Assembly (NCBI RefSeq): GCF_950005125.1
Contig: NC_080089.1
Location: 60,378,915-60,442,914 of the forward strand
DNA length: 64,000 nucleotides
Direction of reading: 5' to 3'
DNA from: Chionomys nivalis
Taxonomy: Eukaryota; Chordata; Mammalia; Rodentia; Cricetidae
Under the pieces are notes generated by a model. The model did no database searches, had not been told where the DNA came from, and saw nothing but the letters and a program-made list of their open reading frames with translations. Shown here piece by piece: positions 54,066 to 64,000 of this stretch. Position numbers and translations under genes: made by a program. Numbering within the stretch: the first letter of the stretch is position 1; every line of letters starts with the position of its first letter.

Positions 54066-55284
54066 CTGATCAGGAAATCAGAGAGGCTGCAAGGTATTCT
54101 GGCCTGAGAGTCAGTAGACTTGAGCTATGGCCCAGAGCCCAGCAAATTCTGAGAGTGCCCACAAAGCATCGCCTATCCCAACCAGGCCAACTTTGCTTGC
54201 CAAATCCAGGTGAAGGCCATCCCACCTACTCCCCAGGTTTGTCTGGAGCCTCTGATGCAGTGGGAATGAGGCATTATAGTCTAATCCCAAACTCAGTGGC
54301 AGTAATAGCCGTGTGTGTGTGTGTTGAGGACTTACTGGATGGCTGGCTAGAGCTGCCCTGAGCATGCATAGGCGAAGAGCCGTGATTTTTGCTTTTTGTT
54401 GGGATCTGCCTTGTGAAAGCTTTAGTGTCTTGTCCTTGCCTCTCAATGCTTTGATCAAGAATCAAGAAGCCTAATGCATAGCAATCCCCACACCCATCCC
54501 CAAGTCCCGGATGCAGCCAGTGAGAGCTCAGGAGGAAGATACAGAGAGGCAAAAGTCAGCCTTGTGGCCAGACTGGATGGAGGTCATGGCTTAGAGAGGT
54601 GGTTACTGTGGGTTTCCTCTTGAATAAACCCTTCAAAACTTAGCCCTATGCCCCAGAATACACAGCCGCGGCCCAGCTAAGTGGGTCAGATCACAGAGCA
54701 TATAAAGGTCAGGAAGCCCCTCCCCTTGTGGACAGGTGCACGGGGCTGAGAAACCAAGGCCAGAAAGGCCAGACGGACTCAGAAAGTCCCCCTCCCAGAC
54801 TCCATGATATTACCTTCATCTAGTAAGGGACTTGTCTCCAAGGAAACTGTGGCTGGGGAATTTCATTCAAGGGTGGCAGCCATCCTGGTTTGTCCTGGAG
54901 AGATCTCTAGTTTAGCGTTCAAAGTCTTACATCCCAGGACAGCCCCAGCCCCAGCTGATAAGGGACATGCACTCTACCGAGGTAGCATCTAACCATCAAG
55001 GAGCTTGTTCCATTCACTGGCACCTTAGCAAAGGCTTCTCGATATCAGTGGAGGTCTGGATGGGCGGCAGATCGGAGCTCCCTAGTTTGTTGAACCCATG
55101 CTTCCTGGTGATGCCCTCAGTAATGTCTGGAGATTTCTCTAACTCTAGACCTTCCCAGGTACCTTGGAAACCACTACAACAGTACCACACAGTACTAACC
55201 CTGCCAGGCCGATGAGCCTACTGTGTGTGTCTCCAACAGGAGCCTATCTTCCGGCCATCACAATGGCAACAATCCAAATGTCTC
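54066..55284. other. Unique DNA
   Basis: A short GT run near 54311-54323. 'gagcatataaaggtcagg' near 54697-54714 looks like a TATA box, but nothing downstream supports a transcript. No gene recognised. Confidence 0.5.
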
Positions 55285-55637
55285 TGCCTAGACAAAATAA
55301 GTCACCTGGGAAGAAGAACCCTCAGTTGGGGGGGGGGATTGTCATCAGATTGGCCTGTGGACATGCCCAAGGGGCATTTCCTTGATTAAAGATTGATGTA
55401 GGAGGCCCTAGCCTGATGCAGATAGTATCACCCCTAGGCAGAAGGGATTGTTTAAGAAAGCAAGCTGAACAAACCAGTAGGCAGCTCCTCCATGGTCTCT
55501 GTGTCAGTTCCTGCTTCAAGTTCCTGCCTTGACTTCCCTTGATTGACCGTAACTTATAAGACAAACAAACCCTTTCTTCCCCAAGTTCCTTTAGGTTATT
55601 TTGCTTATCACAACAATAGAGAGACACACTAAGACTT
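55285..55637 (+). mobile_element. MaLR-type (MT/ORR1-like) LTR
   Basis: 'gtcacctgggaagaagaaccctcagttgg', 'cagattggcctgtggacatgcccaaggggcatttccttg', 'agcaagctgaacaaaccagtaggcagctcctccatgg', 'aaaccctttcttccccaagttcc', 'cttatcacaacaatagagag'. It is the sense counterpart of 19423-19799. The 5' end is not sharp. Confidence 0.72.
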
Positions 55638-58266
55638 CAGGGTTCATCTTCCTGACCAAGAGGAAAAGAGGCTTGTCCAATTCTTATAATGTCACAGCTA
55701 GTAGGGTCCTCTGTGGACAACTGGGAGGACAAGAGGTAGCTTGGTAGAAGGACATTCCATGAGGAAAAGCATGCCTTCTCTGCCATCTGGGCACAGCGCT
55801 GCCCCCAGCCTCCTTTCCCCTACTTCAAAATGGAGCCCTGTCCCACCTGAACAGCATTCAAGAGGGCTTTCAGAGTTCCTCAGGACCATGGTGGCTTTCT
55901 TTGACCTTAGGTCCTTCCCAGCTGCTGGCTTCAGGCCACCTCAAACTGTCACAGCCCAGGTGTCCTGGTTTGACCCCCCACCTAGGCCTAACCCCTCAGG
56001 GAAGGACTCAGCTCTTTACTGTGAAGGTGAAGGTTTGATTGTGTGAAGCTTCTACTGTGTTTCACAGGTCACCTTCTGTAGGTAGATACCTGGGGTCTCT
56101 AGAATAATAAGGCCCCTTGCCAAGAGGAGAGATAAACTTGGCAGGTGTCAATCACCTGGGAAGGCCTGAGAAGTACTGACAGCGTGCACTATGCTGCTGT
56201 TGCCTGCTGGCCCTAGACGCTGAGAGATTAATTTACTAATTGCTCTCATGCTGCACCCAGTCTAGGGCAGAGGAGCCTAGAGTGTGGCCATCAGCAAAGA
56301 TCTTTCAACTACTCTCTGTGAAGGCTGAACTGAGGTTTGGGACTCAATAGATGGTGAAGAGATATAAACCCAGGGAAAAGTGTTTCCATCCTCGGGGACA
56401 GGGGACAGAAGAGTCCCAGGCTCGAGACTTTCCCATGGCAAGCCCCACATCCACAACCTTGAAAGGCATATTAAAGAGGACTTCGCTGTCTGGGCGCAGG
56501 GGAGAGGAGCCGCTGTCTCTAATGAGAAAAGTTGGGACTTGGGGTTAGGGGAAGGGAGTTGGGAACATGATCCCATCTGGCTGGGTGGGGGTGGAGGACA
56601 GAGAGCAGCAGGGGTACAGAGAGCCAGTCATGAATGTTTATTAAGTCTGGGTCATGGTACAAGGTCACCTGTGATATTTTCTGTTGCGTTTATTGTCTGT
56701 AGACTTTCTAGTCTAAAACAAAACCTGATTCAATACTTGAGGGGCGCCAGCAATAGGGGGAGCCATGACAGGACGGAAGTGGGAGTTAGGTCACATAGGA
56801 TCAAGCTGGTACTCAACCCATCTGACCCCAGTGCTGGTTTCTTCTTGCCTCACAGCAGAACAATCACCAGAGCCAGATTCCAAGCCACTGGAACAGCTTG
56901 GCAGCCATTCTGGGAACACCTGTGCTGGGAGCTGCTGAGGCAATGGGGCTGGGGTCAGAGCTCAGATGGTTCGGCCAGCTCCTGCTGAGTCAGCCGAGAA
57001 CAGAAGACAGCAGCCTTCCTGGAAATCGCGATAACAGTAGATACCACATAGTTAGGAAACACTGCGGCAGGGTGGGACCAGAGCCCTGAGCCAGCTCCAC
57101 AAGAATTCTGCTCAGCTCTTTGGAGCCCGGTATCTACCACACCTCGCCCACCACCTACCAAAACAGGCCTTTGAAATCCTTCCTGCTCTGTCCCACCCAC
57201 CTCTGCTTTTACAGTCATTTACATAGTTGGCTTTTCATCTAGAATCCCCTGAGAGCCAAAACTGAAGAGCATCCATTGTCCTCTGTCAGAGAGGTTTCCC
57301 CCATCCCTCCTCCTCCCTTTCTTTGGCTCTCGGCCTGCCTTCTTTCTCAGTCCTGTGATCTTCGGTGTCCACATCTTCTCTGAATATTCATGCCCTCCTC
57401 AGCAGTTCTTGGCCACTCCCCCAGCGCTACCCCTCACCATTGAGCTGCCAGCCCCTCCAGTCCCCTCCTCTGTGACCACGACTTCCGATCTAATCCTGCT
57501 GACTGAGTCTGGCTCCTTCCCTTTCTTGGGTTACGCCCATGAGCTCTCCAGCATTTCAGGCCTGCCTGTATGCCACTGAACTAGCTGAGACTCTGACCAA
57601 GGCCCCTGCAGTCCCCAGTGATGTGACTTCTCACCAGAAGAAACAGAAACAAGCACTTACATTATGGCCACCCGAACCAGCATCCCACCCAGGTCCACCT
57701 GACCCTTTCCAGAGGTGTGGGCAGGTGGGTGGCTGAGTCAAATGCAAGCCTAGCGACCCCCAAGTCATCTCCCCAACTGTCTTGGCTTCTGAGAGTGAAG
57801 AGTCGAAGATGTCTTCCTAGCACAGGTGTACTCAGGACAGGCTAGGGGGAGGAAACCTGAACAAGTTAAGGGCAAGTCCAAAGGTCGAGCTGAGGTGGTG
57901 TCTGCTTAGAGTGCCCTAAGAGAGCTTCAAGTGGGAGAGCGTGTCAGCCCAACATCTGGCCATTCTGTTCTGTACGGGAAAGTGCCCAGCTGCTGTCTGC
58001 GGGAACGCACAAAAGCAGCGTTTCTGGTGCCTTTCCCAGGAGAGTATGGTTTGGGCTGAGCCCAGGAGAAATCGGGGACCACCTAACACATGTGCTCTGT
58101 GCAAGGAAGACTGGGCTGGATCCTTCTTTAATGATGTGATAATCTGAGAGAGACCCAAAGGAGGCCTGTTGAGTTACCAGGCTCCAGGCCTCTCCTTCCC
58201 ATGCACAGGCACACTGGGCTCTCAGGACAAGCTGCCTGCAGCCAGGAGCACAGCTCCCCTGTAGGG

Positions 58267-58267
<1 letters not shown>
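55638..58267. other. Unique DNA, 2.6 kb without recognised repeats
   Basis: The longest repeat-poor stretch. The 202-codon plus-strand frame (56380-56988) and others overlap on both strands and have no domain. 57290-57330 and 57410-57480 are C-rich. No exon is supported. Confidence 0.55.

Positions 58268-58298
<31 letters not shown>
58268..58298. repeat. (GT)n microsatellite
   Basis: A perfect alternating GT run of about 31 bp with no SINE at its edge. Confidence 0.97.
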
Positions 58299-58300
<2 letters not shown>

Positions 58301-58424
58301 GGGTCGCCCTAATCAGAAGCAAGAGTGACACAGGTATAGGTGTAATTGTAATTGGTCCTGATGAAGATCCAGCCTCATATGGCGAAGGAAAGTAAGGTAC
58401 ATTCCCTGGTTCAAGAAACTTGCC

Positions 58425-58580
58425 CTAAGCTGGCAGCAATGGCACACACCTTTAATCCAGCACCCAGGAGGTGGAGGGAGGCAGGCAGATCTCTGTGAGT
58501 TCAAGGCCAGCCTGGTCTATATAGAGAGTTCCAGGACAGTCACGACTACACAGAAAGACCCTGTCTCAAAAAACAAAACC
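58425..58580 (+). mobile_element. B1 SINE
   Basis: 'gctggcagcaatggcacacacctttaatccagcac' to 'cacgactacacagaaagaccctgtctc' and an A tail. It is followed after about 4 bp by a second B1. Confidence 0.93.
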
Positions 58581-58583
58581 CAA

Positions 58584-58800
58584 GCCAGGTGTGATGGGGC
58601 ACACCTTTTAACCCAGCACTCAGGAGGCAGAGGCCGATGGATCTCTGGGAGTTTGAAGTCAGCCTGGTCTACAGAGTGAGTTCTGAGACAGCCAGAGCTG
58701 TTGCACAGAGAATCCCTGTCTCGAAAAGCAAACAAACACAAAACCGAAACCTAGATAAGTAAGAAAGAAGTAAAGAAATAAGAAAAAAAGGAAGGAAGGA
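58584..58800 (+). mobile_element. B1 SINE with expanded A/G-rich tail
   Basis: 'gccaggtgtgatggggcacaccttttaacccagcac' to 'gttgcacagagaatccctgtctc'. The AAAC tail passes into AAGTAAG/GGAAGG units to about 58800. Confidence 0.92.
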
Positions 58801-60109
58801 ACTTGTCCAAGACCAGATCTCCCAACCAGGGATCGGTGGTCACAGCAAACCCAGATCTGCACATCCAGCCTTCATCATTGCTACTTCCTTTCACCCCGGG
58901 ACACACTGGGGAAATATTTACTTTTTGATTTACTGATAGACACCACCCACCAGTTCTATCAAGACCATCTCTTTGGATGGCAGGCTGCGTTCCCCAAATG
59001 CCAACTGTATGAACAATATATTGATCATTCCCTGCAATAATTTGTCATCTGGTGATTGAGACTTGGAAAATGCCAGTCCCACAGAAGGAAGATGATAAGA
59101 GCTCAGGCTGTTGGAATATTTTTGCTTTAAGGGAGTGGGAGTTTTGAAAAGCCCTGGTACAGCGCATGTCTCTTCCCCTACTGCTAGGCATGAAGGGGAG
59201 GGGATCATCATGCCAGATTCTGGGAGCTGGTGGGGGCCCTGGGACTTTGCGTCTGGCTGCTGGACGATTCCCTCCCCTCCCCAGTCCTGGAGCCAGCGGG
59301 CTGACAGGCACTGAATTGGTATCTTAGGACAGATGCCTGTCAAGTGGTCTTCATGTTGTGACAGTAGGCAATTATGATTTATTTAAAAAGGAATTTGCAA
59401 TAAACTGAAGCTAAAGCGGGGAGGAAGATCAGAGAATTTAGAATGGAGAAAAGCACTTGGAAGAATTTGGCTGATGGGCTTTTAACTAGAAGACAGAGGA
59501 GAGCAAATTTCAAGGGTAGAAACACACACATCCATAGAGGACCCAGAAATCCAGGCCATCTGTCTCCCACTTGACAAAAGTAAGCAATTCATGTTTTCTC
59601 TAAATCTCTCCTAAAAGAACTTTACTTCCTACAGGAAGCCCTCCAGATTTTTCAGCTGGACAGGATAATAGGTTTCTGAACATTCTCTGTCATCTCCCCT
59701 CTCCAAAGAACATACCATTTCACCGCCACCTGTGCAATAATTGTGTGACTATGTGATGGCTCCCACACGGCTCAACTCGAGCAGGAAAACATGTATGTGC
59801 ATATGTCTACACACACAAACATGGAAGAGCTTATGTTGGGAATCCTAAGGATAGAGCAGAGTTGAATCACCTCCACTTCAGCCCAGTGCATACCCACCCA
59901 AGGTCGGTCTCTGCTGAGTTCTGCACTGTTGGTCCCAATACTTCATCCAGCAGACGAGTCCTTGCTTTGCTGCACCCCAACCTCCCTACTATCCCACTCA
60001 CAAACTGCTCATAAACAATTTCAGTGTTGCATGGGGAGTGCATCACCTGAACCCAGACGTTTGACATGACAGTAAGTGGGGCATGATTTTCCTTTAGAAA
60101 TTGTGCTTC
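58801..60109. other. Unique DNA
   Basis: No repeat or gene recognised. 59330-59420 ('ggcaattatgatttatttaaaaagg', 'gcaataaactgaagc') is AT-rich and enhancer-like but short. Confidence 0.45.
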
Positions 60110-60255
60110 GGCCAGGCGGTGATTGTGCATGCATTTAATCCCAGCTCTCAGGAGGCAGAGGCAGGCAGATCTCTGTGAGTTCAAGGCTAGCCTGATCTAT
60201 AGAGTGCGTTCAGGGCTATTACAAAGCCAGGGTTATTACACAGAAAAACTTTGTT
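60110..60255 (+). mobile_element. B1 SINE
   Basis: 'ggccaggcggtgattgtgcatgcatttaatcccagc' to 'gggttattacacagaaaaactttg'. Its A tail has been replaced by the GA tract that follows. Confidence 0.93.
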
Positions 60256-60290
60256 GAAAGAGAGAGAGAAAGAGAGAAAGAGAGAAAGAG

Positions 60291-60341
<51 letters not shown>

Positions 60342-60532
60342 GGGAGGGAGGGAGGGAGGGAGAGAGAGAGAGAGAAAGAAAGAGGGAGGGAGGGGGAGAG
60401 AGAGAGAAAGAAAGAGAGAGAGAGAAGGAGAAGGAAGGAAGGAAGGAAAGAAGGAAGGAAGGAAGGAAGGAAGGAAGGAAGGAAAGAAGGAAAGAAGGAA
60501 AGAAGGAAAGAAGGAAAGAAGGAGGGAAGGAG
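60256..60532. repeat. Long polypurine (GAAA/GGGA/GGAA)n tract
   Basis: About 275 bp of plus-strand purines only: AGAG, AAAG, GGGA, then GGAA and GGAAAGAA units. It grew from the B1 tail. Mirror symmetry over long parts makes triplex (H-DNA) plausible. The Lys/Glu/Arg-rich frame across it is an artefact. Confidence 0.98.
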
Positions 60533-60548
60533 TTTTCAGAAGGTTAGA

Positions 60549-60965
60549 AGAGCTGGGGATGTAGGTCAGCTGGTGGAATATGTGTTTAGGGATGCATTAA
60601 GCCTTGGGTTCAGTCTTCAGCAGCATTTAAAAAGATGGGCATGGGGCTGGAGAGATGGCTCAGTGGTTAAGAGCATTGCCTGCTCTTCCAAAGGTCCTGA
60701 GTTCAATTCCCAGTAACCACATGGTGGCTCACAACCATCTGTAATGAGGTCTGGTGCCCTCTTCTGGCCTGCAGACATACACACAGACAGAATATTGTAT
60801 GCATAATAAATAAAATATAAAAAAAGAAAAGTAAAAAGATGGGCATGGCTGCAAATAACTACAAGTCCTGTATTTGGGAGGTAGAGGGTCAAGGATCAGG
60901 AGTTCAAAGTTCTCCTGGCCTGTGTGAGACCCTGGCTCCAAAACAAACAAACAAACAAACAAAAG
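60549..60965 (+). mobile_element. B4 SINE split by a B2
   Basis: The ID-type head (60549-60644, 'gagctggggatgtaggtcagctggtgg') and the B1-like half (60849-60965, 'gtcctgtatttgggaggtagagg ... gtgtgagaccctggctcc' plus AAAC tail) are one element interrupted at 60644. Confidence 0.8.
60645..60832 (+). mobile_element. B2 SINE (cricetid-like) nested, 16-bp target duplication
   Basis: Full-length B2 nearly identical to 25814-26002. aaaaagatgggcatgg is present at 60629-60644 and again, unchanged, at 60833-60848. The perfect duplication and low divergence make it one of the youngest insertions here. Confidence 0.97.
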
Positions 60966-61474
60966 GAACTAGATATTGGAGAGTCAAAATCATTCTGTCC
61001 CCTTAGTAATGACAAGCACAAAACCAGAGAAGAAAAACTTTTGAGGGCAGTAGTAATGTCATCCAAGAGGCCTGGCTTAGACCTGGCCCTGTTCTTTCAA
61101 AGCAGTGAGCTGCTGACAAGACCATGTTTCTTCCTCTATGAAGTGAGGATCGTCATCACCTCAGGGACATATTGATGATGAGTTGAAGGACATATTGATG
61201 AAACTGGAATTCTACCTCATGGGAAGCCCCCAGTGAAGAGAGAGAGGAGCCCTCAGTTGGCGCAGGGTTCCAAGGTTTCCCTTTGAGTCTCACTCCTTGT
61301 CTCTCTGTGGATGCTTTCTTCCCCTTCCCTGGTCCTCAGTTTCTCTGGCAACCACTTAGGAAAGGTGGTAACTTATGCCTTCCATTTCCAGATATGTTTG
61401 TGTGAATATGTTTTGTTCTCTGTTTATGCAGGCCTGAGAAATACAAAGTATTAAGAATTGGAATATTTTAACGT
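60966..61474. other. Unique DNA
   Basis: No repeat or gene recognised. Confidence 0.45.
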
Positions 61475-61605
61475 GGATACAAGTGGTCAAAGTTCAAATC
61501 CTCATTTGCTCCTTCCAGGCAAGGTGATTGAGCAAATTAGCCTTTCTTCACTTTAGTGACATATCTGTAGATGCAGAAATAATACCTGCTTCAGGAACCC
61601 AGAGC
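61475..61605 (-). mobile_element. MIR, antisense
   Basis: 'ggtcaaagttcaaatcctcatttgctcc', 'ggtgattgagcaaattagcctttcttcactttag', 'gatgcagaaataatacctgcttcagg' is the antisense MIR core. Confidence 0.65.
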
Positions 61606-62037
61606 CCTGCAGTTGAGTCCTAGTCAGCATGAAAAATTACCTAGAAGGGGTTCCCTTTGTAACCAAGCTTGTAGACAGATAATTCACAGCCACTTTTCCC
61701 CAAAAATGTCTTTCTTCATCTTCTAACCTTCTGGCCAACTCCCCAGTTGCCCTGTGCCCCTTTTCAGGAAGATAGTTGTAGAAGGTAAAATCAGGACAAA
61801 TCCAGAATTCTCTTCACTGGGAGCATAAAAGGTCTTTTGGGGTTGTGTAAGTGGACCAGAAAGTAAGTTTTGAGTTGAGGATGTGGCTAACTGGGTAGAG
61901 TGTTGGCTTGAGTTCAATCTGATGAACATATGTAAGAAAAACCCAGACACTGGACAGCAGGACGGCTGGGTGGTGTGCGTGCGTGTGTGGTGTGTGTGTG
62001 TGTGTGTGTGTGAAATGTTAGTCTGCATTGTCCTGCC
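61606..62037. other. Unique DNA with an ID-like scrap and (GT)n
   Basis: 'gagttgaggatgtggctaactgggtagagtgttggcttg' near 61873 resembles an ID head. GT run at about 61976-62011. Confidence 0.45.
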
Positions 62038-62121
62038 TACCTGAGTTTGAGAACCAACTCCAAAGTTGTGCTCTGCCCCCCATATGTACACCATGGCACA
62101 CTAGTGATATCCAAGCTCACT

Positions 62122-62158
<37 letters not shown>

Positions 62159-62160
62159 TG
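62038..62160 (+). mobile_element. 3' part of a B2/B3-type SINE with (CA)n
   Basis: 'acctgagtttgagaaccaactccaaagttgtgctctgccccccatatgtacaccatggcacac' plus a CA run at about 62123-62158. Confidence 0.6.
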
Positions 62161-63224
62161 TCATACTTAAAGCAGCTCTGGGGAAGATGAAGTGGAATAC
62201 ACAGTTTTAAGCAGTCAACCTAACTTCTGACAAGAAAAACGTCCTTGACAACACAGGAGCCAGGGGTGCCGCTACCTCTGTGAGCCCAACAGTCCTGCTC
62301 TGCCACTAGACAGCTCCCTTCCTTTCACGGACTCCACCTAGCCATTTCGCTCTGAAAGGAAGTCTTCTCCATAGAAACGGAGGTGATCAGGGAAGGACTG
62401 GCAATGGGGCTTGGCTCCCGAGAAGTCACACAATCTCTGGTCTGTTAACTAGAAGGCCAGGAGCCAGTGGTGTGATTGGGTCAGAGACTGGGAGCCTAGA
62501 AACCAGCAGAGTCAATAGGCTAAGTCTCTGGCAAGCCCAAAGGCCAAAGAACCAGGCTTGTTGCTGGCTGGGAACAGGAAAAGACAGACGTCCCTGATCA
62601 AGCAGATGGCAAGGCTTTCTCTTCTCTGACAAGTTCTCAGTGGGTTGAAAGGTATTTCCCATGTTGAGGAAAATCATCTTTGCTCTTTACTTCATCCACC
62701 AATCCACGTACTAATCTCTTCCAGAACTTTCCTCACAGACACACCCAGAATGTTTCAACTATCTGGGTATCTCAGTCAAGCTGACACATAAAGCCAGCAT
62801 TTCTGAGTTTCATCCGGGTCATAGGTCACACACCCCTCCTGTGCCTGGAAGGCCCTCTCTCACTTCCCCCTCAGCGAAGTGCAGACTCCCCCACAGCTCT
62901 TGCTGTGCTCTGGGAAGGGAAGTGTGCCTGGTCCAGGAACACACTCTGGGATTCTGAAAATATCTTTCTAACAACACCCTCACCTCCCCACCCTCACACC
63001 CAGTCACTTCTCCCATCTCACAGAAGCCCTCCCTCCATTGCAGCCCTTTGGCAAACACCCTACCTGGGCAGTACTCTGGGGACTGTGGCCTGTGACTCAA
63101 AGAGGATGAGTTTATCCCAGCTCTGAGGATCACTGGCCGACTGACCACAGGCAGGAAGAACCTGAGGAAGAAGAACCTGTGTGTTCCCACAGGCGAGCCT
63201 CTGAGGGAGGCAAGAAATGCCAAG
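62161..63224. other. Unique DNA
   Basis: No repeat or gene recognised. C-rich at 62970-63060. A 134-codon minus-strand frame (62819-63223) has no domain. Confidence 0.5.
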
Positions 63225-64000
63225 TGGATTTGTTTCTTTCCTCATTGCTGTGATAAAAATGCTTGACAAGAAGCAACTTAAGGAAAGAAGGGTTTATTAG
63301 TCACCACTGAGAGGCTACGGTCATTTTCCCTGCAGAGAAAGCAGAGGGGCCCAGCCAGAGGCATCTGCCTGTAGTCAGGAAGCAGAGAGTCATTCTCCCT
63401 GTACTCTCACCCCACTGGTCCTGCTTGTGCCAGTCCAGTCTTGCTTGCTTCCCACCATGGTGACTGACCATGCCCATCAATTCACTGGACGGCTGTAAGG
63501 GATACTCTCCCCACCACCATGCCACCCCCAGATCTGCCACAGGATGCAGGATGCAGGCAGGCCCTCTGGGCCAAGCAGGCCCCCAACCCTCCCATTGCCC
63601 AGGCCCCTCTGTGATTTCACCATTCCTACCCACATCTGCTCCCAGTCCTACCCACATCTGTTCCCAGTCCCGATCTACTTTGAATAACTATATGTGTCTT
63701 TTTGTTGGTTGGTTGGTTGGTTGGTTGGTTTTGGGTTTTTCTATTTTGTTTTTCTTTGTTGGAGAAGACTTATCTGAGTTTCAATTATAATGGCCTGGGA
63801 TCACTTTGAAACAAACAAAAACAACAATGACAAAGAAGCAGAGAGGGACAAGTGATGAAGGTCTTTGCCCACCTCACTTTCTTTTTAATCAGCTTTGGAC
63901 TCCAGCCCTTGGAATGGTGTAGCCAATGGTTATGGCAGGTCTCTCCACCACAATTAGCCTAACCTAGAAAGTCCCTCACATGTGTGCTCAGAGACTTGTT
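63225..64000 (-). mobile_element. MaLR/ERVL-type LTR, antisense, split by an insert and cut by the window end
   Basis: Left part 63225-63389 ('ttcctcattgctgtgataaaaatgcttgacaagaagcaacttaagg', 'gtagtcaggaagcagagag'). Right part 63846-64000 ('ggactccagcccttggaatggtg', 'cctaacctagaaagtccctcacatgtgtgctcagag'). The same blocks are continuous in 46703-46985. It runs off the window. Confidence 0.75.
63390..63834 (+). mobile_element. Unidentified retrocopy-like insert, 445 bp, 11-bp target duplication
   Basis: Flanked by gaagcagagag at 63379-63389 and 63835-63845. It ends in 'gaaacaaacaaaaacaacaatgacaaa', an A-rich tail on the plus strand. The body is C-rich, then has a TTGG repeat (about 63705-63729). 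It matches no repeat family I know and has no long open frame with a domain. It may be a 3' fragment of a cellular RNA copied by L1 machinery. Confidence 0.55.

Noticed and set aside
54690..54780. TATA-like 'gcatataaagg' as a promoter
   Set aside because: No initiator, CpG island or downstream exon. A single TATAAA-like word is not enough.
54870..54970. Possible old DNA transposon ('catcctggtttgtcctggag ... catcccaggacagcccc')
   Set aside because: Faintly palindromic and reminiscent of a mammalian MITE, but I could not place it in a family with confidence.
56380..56988. 202-codon plus-strand open frame
   Set aside because: No domain, no codon signal I could judge, and competing frames on both strands.

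Overview
The window is mammalian nuclear DNA from a muroid rodent, most probably a cricetid (hamster, vole or deer-mouse group). It is full of rodent SINEs: B1, B2/B3 and the ID+B1 and B2+B1 composites called B4/B4A here. The young B2 copies (2110-2296, 25814-26002, 60645-60832) carry a 3' half reading 'ctggtgccctcttctggcc' followed by 'acagaatattg'. From memory of rodent B2 consensus sequences this is the hamster/vole form rather than the mouse form. Ancient MIR fragments, a mammalian-wide L1 remnant and an old hAT-like fossil lie beneath the younger layer. No species name can be given from sequence alone. I found no protein-coding gene, tRNA, rRNA, snRNA or CRISPR array. The longest open frames (about 150-235 codons) overlap one another on both strands, match no family I recognise, or come from simple repeats. 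The only recognisable protein-coding homology is a broken internal piece of LINE-1 ORF2 (about 39650-40278) and an older antisense L1 remnant (about 26930-27510). The window is best read as intergenic DNA or a very large intron. Layout: 1-5.2 kb has SINEs, a GGAT minisatellite, an MLT1-like LTR and an ERVL-type LTR. 5.2-12.2 kb is mostly unique DNA with LTR and SINE fragments and three candidate regulatory blocks: near 5.3 kb, a pair of MEF2-type sites at 9.0-9.1 kb, and a palindromic homeodomain-motif cluster at 11.6 kb. 12.2-13.0 kb is LTR / GATA microsatellite / LTR. 13-18.6 kb is mostly unique with SINEs and a MIR. 18.6-19.1 kb is the strongest conserved-element candidate. 19.4-31 kb mixes LTRs, SINEs, an L1 relic and unique DNA. 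31-41.5 kb has SINEs, LTRs and the L1 ORF2 fragment. 41.8-42.1 kb is another candidate enhancer. 42.6-43.6 kb is a long CA/TA microsatellite split by a solo LTR. 44.9-47.7 kb has nested LTRs and SINEs. 48.6-49.0 and 52.7-52.9 kb are further candidate elements. 53-63 kb is unique DNA with SINEs and a large GA tract. The window ends inside an LTR that is itself split by an apparent retrocopy. The best-supported structural observations rest on target-site duplications readable in the sequence: a 16-bp perfect duplication around an extremely truncated B1 (34436-34516), a 16-bp duplication around a B2 nested in a B4 (60629-60848), 15-16-bp duplications around two other B2s, and an 11-bp duplication around an unidentified 445-bp insert with an A-rich tail (63379-63845). 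The regulatory calls are inference from motif content and absence of repeats; only a multi-species alignment could confirm them. I see no sign of an undescribed multi-gene system here.
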